64,000 bases of DNA from Gammaproteobacteria bacterium (GTDB lineage: Bacteria; Pseudomonadota; Gammaproteobacteria; Xanthomonadales; SZUA-36), in the NCBI GenBank assembly GCA_024277815.1, contig JAJRUM010000055.1, positions 17,454-81,453 of the forward strand. The letters are read 5' to 3'. Below, in pieces: positions 58,699 to 64,000 of the stretch. The translations under genes and the position numbers were made by a program. Numbering within the stretch: the stretch's first letter is position 1; every line of letters starts with the position of its first letter. The notes under the pieces were generated by a model, which saw only the letters and a list, made by a program, of their open reading frames with translations, did no database searches and was not told where the DNA came from.

Positions 58699-59417
58699 TC
58701 CTGATGGTCTCCCACGGTCGTGTTGAACGTTTTCGCAGGGGGCTGTTCAAGTGGATGGTCAGGCTTACGCCGCTGCGTTTACTGGGGGGGAGAAAGCACT
58801 CCCTGAAACTTGTTGCACTTGGGCAAGGGGACGGTAGCTGGACAGTTGCTGACGGGTTGCTGGGTGACAGCAGTGTTTGTTATTGCTTTGGCATTGGTTG
58901 TGATGCAAGTTTCGATGTTGCCCTGGTTGAGCGCTACGCCTGCAAAGTATTCAGCTTTGACCCAACGCCAAGCTCAATTGAGTACATGGGACAACACGCA
59001 GATTGGCCGCTGACGTTCAGTCCATGGGGCGTTTGGAGCAGTGACATGAAAATGCCGCTATATCGTCAGGACGTAGCAGATGACACCAACCTCTCAGTTA
59101 TCGATTCGGGGACTTCCAGAGGTGGCAAGCAGGCAGAGGTTGAGTTCTGTTCCCTGCCTACAATCATGCAGCGGTTAGGTCACCAGAACATCACCCTGTT
59201 GAAGATGGATATTGAGGGTGCCTGGTTCGAGGTGTTGGGAAATATGCTGTTGCACTCCATCGTTCCCGAAGCACTCTGTGTTGAATTTGATTCACCTACT
59301 TCGTTGCTCAGGGTCCTGACCACCATCAAGAACCTGCGTCAGGCTGGCTTGGTGTGTATACACCGCGACCGCGATGACTACTTGTTCGTCAGGGAAACAG
59401 CTTTAGAAAAGCAATGA
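58695..59417 (+). CDS. FkbM family methyltransferase (second copy)
   Basis: A 240-residue protein. CYCFGIGCDASFDVALVERY and VFSFDPTPSSIEYM form the SAM site; LLKMDIEGAWFEVLGNML is the FkbM core signature. It lacks the long N-terminal part of the copy at 53315. It starts at TTG 58695 overlapping the GT10 stop, or at ATG 58704. It ends the plus-strand arm of the glycan locus. Confidence 0.85.
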   Translation: MILMVSHGRVERFRRGLFKWMVRLTPLRLLGGRKHSLKLVALGQGDGSWTVADGLLGDSSVCYCFGIGCDASFDVALVERYACKVFSFDPTPSSIEYMGQHADWPLTFSPWGVWSSDMKMPLYRQDVADDTNLSVIDSGTSRGGKQAEVEFCSLPTIMQRLGHQNITLLKMDIEGAWFEVLGNMLLHSIVPEALCVEFDSPTSLLRVLTTIKNLRQAGLVCIHRDRDDYLFVRETALEKQ

Positions 59418-59420
59418 CTA

Positions 59421-59441
59421 CGTGCAACGTGGAGTTGCACG
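59421..59441 (+). terminator. hairpin after the plus-strand glycan operon
   Basis: CGTGCAAC, loop GTGGA, GTTGCACG, a perfect 8-pair stem three bases after the FkbM stop. No T run follows, so termination may need Rho or the hairpin may protect the mRNA end. Confidence 0.4.
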
Positions 59442-59496
59442 CCCTGCCTGCAGGTCATTGACTAGAGGATGGCCGGCAAACGCCAACCACCACTAC

Positions 59497-60006
59497 TTAC
59501 CAACCCCAGGGCCTGCCCGATGTACGCAATGTAGCCTTGCTGGCCGCTGTTTTACGGGTTACTTTGTAGGCCGTGCCAGCCATTTCAGTCTTTTCCTCAC
59601 GCTGAGGCCAGCCATGGGTTGATTCCTTGGCTCTTGTCGGCGCATTTCCGGAGTAGCTATGCGGAGACACCAGGGCCACGTCTTCAAGCACATGCGATGG
59701 CCCATGCTCCTGCGCTTCCTGATGGTTGCCTGGCCAACCCCACGGCACGGAGTCTGCAGTCGCTACGGCAGCGGTACGGGCGGCTTGTGCCGGACTGGCG
59801 TGATCGCCCTGTCCCCACAGTGCCGGCCTGCCATGCACGTCGGCATAGTCAATTTCCTGCTCGAGTTCAGCCACAGAGTGATGTTTAGAGCCAGCATGAA
59901 TGGCCCGATTGACGGCTCTTCCACCGTCCATAACGGCGTTATAAATCCAAAATAGAACCAGCGCCACGACTAAGCTGGCGACAAAAAGAAATGCATATAA
60001 AAACAT
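59497..60006 (-). CDS. single-span membrane protein of unknown function
   Basis: A 169-residue protein beginning MFLYAFLFVASLVVALVLFWI: one N-terminal membrane helix, then INRAIHAG-like helical sequence and a long polar, Gly/His/Trp-containing tail without recognisable motif. No family was recognised and codon use looks ordinary. No clear ribosome-binding site is seen. A good extended -10 promoter lies about 300 bases upstream, so the leader would be long. Coding status is likely but not certain. Confidence 0.55.
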   Translation of the reverse strand: MFLYAFLFVASLVVALVLFWIYNAVMDGGRAVNRAIHAGSKHHSVAELEQEIDYADVHGRPALWGQGDHASPAQAARTAAVATADSVPWGWPGNHQEAQEHGPSHVLEDVALVSPHSYSGNAPTRAKESTHGWPQREEKTEMAGTAYKVTRKTAASKATLRTSGRPWGW

Positions 60007-60390
60007 GGTAAAACCCCGCTTCCAACAGTATTTGCGTCACATCCAGTGCGCAAAAAACGGTGTACCCGACCCAAATATCTGGTGAGTACGGCGTGGCTTG
60101 TTCTCCCTTAGTAGGCAGTGTTAACTGCCTGCAGTCCGACACGGGTCCCTATTCCCTATCCTTGTCTCATCCCGGTTCAACGTACCCTGGACGCGCCAAC
60201 CTTGGCTATACTGCTCCGCACTGAGCCAACCAAGCCAGTGCCAAGCCTGAACCAACCCGGTTATCGAATACAGCGACGGTAGCCAGCTGAATCATTCACA
60301 TAACCTGATTTCCACCTAAGTATAGCATATCGCTAAGGTTTTGTTTAAAAGTGTGGCCAGGGCAATTGGTGCATCTTAACTGCTTGTATA
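60007..60390. other. 384-base gene-free interval
   Basis: No convincing reading frame. It holds a hairpin AGGCAGT-GTTA-ACTGCCT (60113-60130), several CCAAC-type short repeats near 60200-60260, and an extended -10 promoter pointing left (60319-60348). It could be a long leader or contain a small RNA; neither is shown. Confidence 0.5.
60319..60348 (-). promoter_or_regulatory. candidate extended -10 promoter
   Basis: On the minus strand TGCTATACT (extended -10, TATACT at 60319-60324) with a TTAAAC -35-like hexamer 18 bases upstream. It would drive the membrane protein gene at 59497-60006 with a leader near 300 bases. Confidence 0.45.
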
Positions 60391-61380
60391 TCAATACAAA
60401 GTATCGTCCTCAAGCAGGCTGAGGCTAAACTTCTCCAGTTCCCTGATCAGCGTTGAATCAAAGGCGCGGGCAAAGTTCGTATTGCTCCTCTGATCCCATT
60501 TTGCGCCCTGTGGCGGCCCGTCCGGGTAGTCTGTTGCAGGGAATACCTGCTCACTCCAGTGTGCCCCGTTGCGGATACCGACCAGGTACTGCTGGCCATC
60601 CACGATGGCTACTATTCCACCACCGGATGAACCGCCGCCCGAATCGCAATCATCGAGAAGCTGCCCTCGCCACGCACCACCGCCGAGGTCGTCGGCATGG
60701 CTTTCGACGACCTGGCAATGCCTGCTTACACTAATGACGCGGCTACGGGAGTCGTAAGCTATCAGTTGGAGTTCCCCGCCTGCTTGCTGAAAGCTATCAA
60801 GGTCCTCGAAGGAGAAAGTACCTGCCCGTAGTGCCTCAGAGCGCTCAAATCTCTTCCAGGGTTTTGGCACGTAAAGGAAGGCCCAGTCACCTTCGCCGAA
60901 CTGCAGGCCGGTGGTTGCCTGGTATGGGTCATAGCTGCCCAGCTTAACGCGCTGGAGATCTATTTCTGCCTGGTACCTGCTCAGCTCACTTAAAGCAAGA
61001 AAATGGAACTTGCAGCGTCTGAATCGCTGCTTGCTATTGAGGTCGTACAGCACATGAGCAGCGCTGACCAAAATCGCTCCCTTGAGGCCGGGTGCGAACG
61101 GCCGGGTATCGATCACCATTGCGGTCCCGCGGACTTTACCATCGCAAACAACGGTGCCGGCATTCATCTGTTGATCTCGCAGCGAAACACCGCGCTGTCG
61201 CCCGCCCAATACCTGTTGCCGGCTATCCTCAACCCCGTTTGCCGGGTCGCCGTCGCCGAAAACGCTGGTGGGTATCTGCTGAATTTCCTGCGCACCGGCC
61301 GGGCCTGTCAAAAACGCCAGCGTGGTTGTCAGTACGAGCATCGCGCTGGTTCGTTGGAGTATGGGTTTGAGCCTATGCAT
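60391..61380 (-). CDS. exported trypsin-like serine protease
   Basis: A 329-residue S1-type protease. The signal peptide (residues 1-30) ends GPAGA. The catalytic residues appear as His109 in SAAHVLYD, Asp165 in EGDWAFLY and Ser252 in DSGGGSSGGG, where the usual GDSGG reads GSSGG. Cys pairs typical of trypsin are few, suggesting a V8/glutamyl-endopeptidase-like bacterial branch. The ATG at 61380 is chosen because the signal peptide begins there; a frame extending upstream lacks family character. A TATAAT (61391-61396) lies close to this start, so the mRNA leader may be very short. Confidence 0.85.
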   Translation of the reverse strand: MHRLKPILQRTSAMLVLTTTLAFLTGPAGAQEIQQIPTSVFGDGDPANGVEDSRQQVLGGRQRGVSLRDQQMNAGTVVCDGKVRGTAMVIDTRPFAPGLKGAILVSAAHVLYDLNSKQRFRRCKFHFLALSELSRYQAEIDLQRVKLGSYDPYQATTGLQFGEGDWAFLYVPKPWKRFERSEALRAGTFSFEDLDSFQQAGGELQLIAYDSRSRVISVSRHCQVVESHADDLGGGAWRGQLLDDCDSGGGSSGGGIVAIVDGQQYLVGIRNGAHWSEQVFPATDYPDGPPQGAKWDQRSNTNFARAFDSTLIRELEKFSLSLLEDDTLY

Positions 61381-61435
61381 GACAACAGGAATTATACGGG
61401 TTCCAGGCGGCTGATATCCCTGTATCATAGGAAAT

Positions 61436-62461
61436 ATGGAAACACTCAGAAAACTGGTTGAGCAACTTCCGAAAGCGGAATTGCACATACATATTGAAGG
61501 TAGCCTGGAACCTGCGATGATGCTGGAGTTGGCAACCCGCAATGCTGTCGAGCTACCCTATGCTGATGTAGATGAAATACGTAAGGCGTACAATTTCAAT
61601 TGTTTACAGGACTTTCTTGATATTTATTATAGTGGAATGTCTGTACTGCAAACTAAACAGGACTTTCATGACCTGACCTGGGCTTACTTACAGCGCTGTC
61701 AGCAGCAAAATGTCGTGCACTGTGAGATTTTTTTCGACCCTCAGGGACATACCGAACGGGGCATTGGTTTTGCAACCTTCATGGCTGGTTTCAAATCGGC
61801 ACTGGATCAGGCTGAGTCTGAGCTGGGTATCAGCAGTAAACTTATCATGTGTTTTTTGCGCCACCTGGATGAGCAAAGTGCCTTTGACACGCTGGAGGCG
61901 GCCCTGCCCTTCCTCGATCAAATTACTGCTGTCGGGCTGGACTCTTCCGAAATGGGGCATCCACCCTGCCGGTTCGAGAACGTCTTCAGACGGGCCGCTG
62001 AGCTGGGCCTGAAGCGGGTTGCACATGCGGGTGAAGAAGGCCCGCCTGAGTATGTCTACGAGGCGCTGAACTGTTTGTTCGTTGACCGTATCGATCATGG
62101 TAATCGGGCGCTGGAAGATCCTGCCCTGGTGAAACGCCTGGTTGATGAGGATATTCCGCTAACCGTCTGCCCGCAGTCTAACCTGCGTCTCGCTGTTATC
62201 GGCGCGATGGCGGAACACCCGATAAGGGAAATGTTGGCGCTGGGCCTCAGGGCGGGTATCAACTCGGATGACCCGGCGTACTTCGGTGGCTACATGAATG
62301 AGAATTTCTTTGCCCTGATAGATGCCGTTGGTCTGACCCGTGATGAGATATTCCTGCTGGTTGCGAACAGTTTCAAATCATCTTTTCTGGCACCGCATGA
62401 GAAGCAGGCCCACCTTGACCGCATCACGGCAATGCAGGCGCAGCAGGAAGGCTCCGCATAA
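61436..62461 (+). CDS. add: adenosine deaminase-family hydrolase
   Basis: Zinc enzyme that deaminates adenosine (or adenine) in purine salvage. His17 and His19 (ELHIHIEGSLEP) and the HAGEEG motif near 197 supply ligands and the catalytic Glu; DHGNR and the NSDDPAYFGG stretch (Asn276-Asp279) complete the site. The 341 residues match bacterial Add and adenine deaminase Ade; SDDPAYFG is common in the adenine deaminase branch, so base rather than nucleoside specificity is possible. AGGAA precedes the ATG. Overlaps moaC in a TAATG junction. Confidence 0.9.
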   Translation: METLRKLVEQLPKAELHIHIEGSLEPAMMLELATRNAVELPYADVDEIRKAYNFNCLQDFLDIYYSGMSVLQTKQDFHDLTWAYLQRCQQQNVVHCEIFFDPQGHTERGIGFATFMAGFKSALDQAESELGISSKLIMCFLRHLDEQSAFDTLEAALPFLDQITAVGLDSSEMGHPPCRFENVFRRAAELGLKRVAHAGEEGPPEYVYEALNCLFVDRIDHGNRALEDPALVKRLVDEDIPLTVCPQSNLRLAVIGAMAEHPIREMLALGLRAGINSDDPAYFGGYMNENFFALIDAVGLTRDEIFLLVANSFKSSFLAPHEKQAHLDRITAMQAQQEGSA

Positions 62462-62973
62462 TGAAAGATAATCGTGATGTTCAAAGTGGTTTTTCGATGG
62501 CTGATGTCGCTAGCAAGCCCGTCACTTATCGGCGTGCACTGGCAGGCGGCCTGATTATCGTTGGCGAGGAAGCCTACAACCGGCTGCGGGACAGAACCCT
62601 GCCCAAGGGCGATGCACTGGCACTGGCAGAGTTTGCCGGCATACAGGCAGCCAAACAGACGCCAGCGCTGATTCCGTTATGCCACCCGATTGCGCTGAAC
62701 CGGGTTTCGGTTCATACCGTTTTAAACGCAGAGAAATTTGCCGTAGAAGTTTTCGTTCTGGCTGAAATTGATGCGCAAACCGGTGTCGAGATGGAGGCGC
62801 TCTGTGGCTTGAATATTGCACTGCTGACTATCTGGGACCTGACCAAACCCATCAATGCTGCACTGGAAATCACCGCAGTCAGGCTTATCTGTAAATCCGG
62901 AGGCAAGCGGGGTGACTGGGTGCACCCGGATGGTATTCCGACCGTTGCACAAACGATCCTAGATGGCGATTGA
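62461..62973 (+). CDS. moaC: cyclic pyranopterin monophosphate synthase
   Basis: Second step of molybdenum cofactor synthesis, closing the pterin ring after MoaA. LIPLCHPIALNRVSVH, TGVEMEALCGLNIALLTIWDLTK and KSGGKRGDW are the active-site blocks. The 170 residues fit. It overlaps add by one base and moeB by 11. MoaA, MoaD and MoaE are not in the window. Confidence 0.96.
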   Translation: MKDNRDVQSGFSMADVASKPVTYRRALAGGLIIVGEEAYNRLRDRTLPKGDALALAEFAGIQAAKQTPALIPLCHPIALNRVSVHTVLNAEKFAVEVFVLAEIDAQTGVEMEALCGLNIALLTIWDLTKPINAALEITAVRLICKSGGKRGDWVHPDGIPTVAQTILDGD

Positions 62974-63700
62974 AAGCGGTCACTTGCGCTACGCGGCTCA
63001 CCTGCCCCTGGCTGCCATCGGTGCGCAGGGCCAGGATCAAATCGGTGCTGCACATGTTGCCTTAATCGGGGTTGGTGGCCTGGGCTGCGCTGCCGCCCAA
63101 TATCTGGTTGCCAGTGGCGTTGGCACGTTGACTATCTGCGATTTTGACACCGTTGCGGAAAGCAACCTGTCGCGTCAGGTGCTTTTCAGCCACTGCGATC
63201 TGGGCCGGGCCAAGGCTGTGGTAGCAGCTGAAACGTTACAGGCGCTGAATCCGGACACGAAGGTAAATGTCTGCGAAGAGCGCATGGCGGACAGCACCAT
63301 GGGTGCGCTGTTCCCGGATTGTGATTTTGTCATTGATGCCAGCGATAACTACGGTACCCGCCTGGCAGTAAACCGTGCAACGTTGGCTGCCAGGGTTCCA
63401 TGGGTGATGGCGTCATGTATCCGGCTTGAAGGACAGCTGATGCTGTTGCGTCCGGATCTGCCTGAACAGCCCTGTTACCGATGTGCATACGGTGAGGCCC
63501 CCGAGATTCTGGAGGATTGCCCCGGTGCCGGCATTTTTGCACCGGTGGCCGGGATTGCAGGTGCTGGCGCAGCGCATTTTGCGCTGGCAACTCTTGCCGG
63601 TTCGCCGCCGCCGCAGGGGTTGCATCTGTTTGATGCGCAGAGCTGGTCCTGGCAAAGCCTGAAATTTAAAAGGAACCCCGACTGCAAGGACTGTGACTAG
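62963..63700 (+). CDS. moeB: MoeB/ThiF/HesA-family adenylyltransferase
   Basis: Activates the C terminus of a ubiquitin-like sulfur carrier (MoaD or ThiS) with ATP. The nucleotide fold is ALIGVGGLGCAAAQYL near residues 33-48 and NLSRQVLFSHCDLG is the conserved Arg/Asn stretch. Zinc cysteines occur in CYRCAYG and the final CKDCD. Translational overlap with moaC favours the molybdenum cofactor role over thiamine. Confidence 0.92.
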   Translation: MAIESGHLRYAAHLPLAAIGAQGQDQIGAAHVALIGVGGLGCAAAQYLVASGVGTLTICDFDTVAESNLSRQVLFSHCDLGRAKAVVAAETLQALNPDTKVNVCEERMADSTMGALFPDCDFVIDASDNYGTRLAVNRATLAARVPWVMASCIRLEGQLMLLRPDLPEQPCYRCAYGEAPEILEDCPGAGIFAPVAGIAGAGAAHFALATLAGSPPPQGLHLFDAQSWSWQSLKFKRNPDCKDCD

Positions 63701-63725
63701 CATCAGCGCGCTAAATATATAAACG

Positions 63726-64000
63726 TTACTCGGTGCTTGCGACGGCTTTGTCACCCGCCAGTGCGTGCTTCAGCACGTGCCAGGGCAAAGTTGCACATTT
63801 GACCCTTGAAGGGTACCTGCCGGCAAATGCCAGGGCGGCCAACTCCCCCAATTGAAGATCACTCTCCTGATCGGGCCCGTCGACGATAGCAGCACGTATT
63901 TGATCGAACAATTCGCCGGCCTGTTGCAGGCTGAGACCGTGCAGGTGTGTGGCCAGCAGCGATCCGGAGGCCATGGAAATGGCGCAGCCAACACTTTCAA
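63726..64000 (-). CDS. SufU/IscU-like iron-sulfur scaffold protein, C-terminal part (runs off the window)
   Basis: About 91 codons of the 3' end are visible. GCAISMASGSL with one ligand Cys, and RVKCATLPWHVLKHAL with another Cys near the end, match SufU-type NifU-like proteins. The inserted segment FDQIRAAIVDG and DLQLGELAALAFAGRYPSR is typical of SufU rather than IscU. The N-terminal part with the first Cys ligand would lie beyond base 64000. A neighbouring suf operon to the right is expected but unseen. Confidence 0.85.
   Translation of the reverse strand, partial: ESVGCAISMASGSLLATHLHGLSLQQAGELFDQIRAAIVDGPDQESDLQLGELAALAFAGRYPSRVKCATLPWHVLKHALAGDKAVASTE

Noticed and set aside
59939..60142. 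67-codon frame upstream of the unknown membrane protein
   Set aside because: Overlaps the better-supported gene in another frame, with no ribosome-binding site and no motif.

Overview
The window reads as a chromosomal segment of a gammaproteobacterium. The reasons are familiar gammaproteobacterial neighbourhoods: sdhCDAB with sdhE and ygfX, lolC/E-lolD-comEC-exbB-exbD-msbA-lpxK-kdsB, rluC divergent from rne, trxB divergent from ftsK-lolA-serS, and a fabA/fabB pair. Genus and order cannot be fixed from the sequence alone. No rRNA, CRISPR array, insertion sequence, integrase or phage gene was seen. One tRNA gene (Ser-TGA) is present.

Layout. 1-5 kb (minus strand): the 5' end of ccoN (cbb3 oxidase), then a succinate dehydrogenase operon, read in the order SDHAF4-like, sdhC, sdhD, sdhA, sdhB, sdhE, ygfX. 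5-8.6 kb: ygfZ, a SAM methyltransferase, ispG and pgsA. 8.7-20 kb: a long minus-strand envelope block made of a LolC/E-type permease, lolD, comEC, exbB, exbD, msbA, lpxK, kdsB, a low-molecular-weight phosphatase and uvrC. 20-24.4 kb: rluC divergent from rne across a 442-base gap that probably holds a structured rne leader. 24.5-28.8 kb: a GacA-like regulator with a degenerate receiver domain, a second methyltransferase, fabA, an apparently interrupted fabB, and an exported protein with a C-terminal sorting-type tail. 29-36.4 kb: tRNA-Ser, a Bax-inhibitor-1 family protein, serS, lolA, ftsK, trxB and aat. 36.4-46.2 kb: an SRPBCC/GyrI-like protein, a rhomboid protease, plsC, an hsp20 gene with a sigma-32 promoter and a ROSE-like leader, greB, an M13 peptidase, a CDF transporter, rimO, rsmC and a small lipoprotein. 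46.2-59.4 kb: a surface-polysaccharide locus with an ABC-type exporter. 59.5-64 kb: a membrane-anchored unknown, an exported trypsin-like protease, add-moaC-moeB as an overlapping operon, and the 3' part of a sufU-like gene.

How the genes work together. The left half is mostly housekeeping: respiration, complex II maturation, lipid A and Kdo supply and export, lipoprotein sorting, fatty acid synthesis, chromosome segregation and translation. The polysaccharide locus is the main accessory region. It carries an initiating sugar-phosphate transferase, a WecG/TagA-type transferase, GT2, GT4 and GT10 glycosyltransferases, a DegT-type sugar aminotransferase, a sulfotransferase, two FkbM methyltransferases and a Wzm/Wzt exporter whose ATPase has a C-terminal extension. 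Together these suggest an O-antigen-like or capsular glycan that may be fucosylated, sulfated and methylated.

Most notable: an in-frame TAA at codon 38 of fabB; Asn54 in place of the phospho-accepting Asp of the GacA-like regulator, with two further conserved receiver residues also changed; a 59-codon SDHAF4-like gene heading the sdh operon, which also encodes SdhE; a textbook sigma-32 promoter followed by a ROSE-like thermometer at hsp20; and the glycan locus itself.
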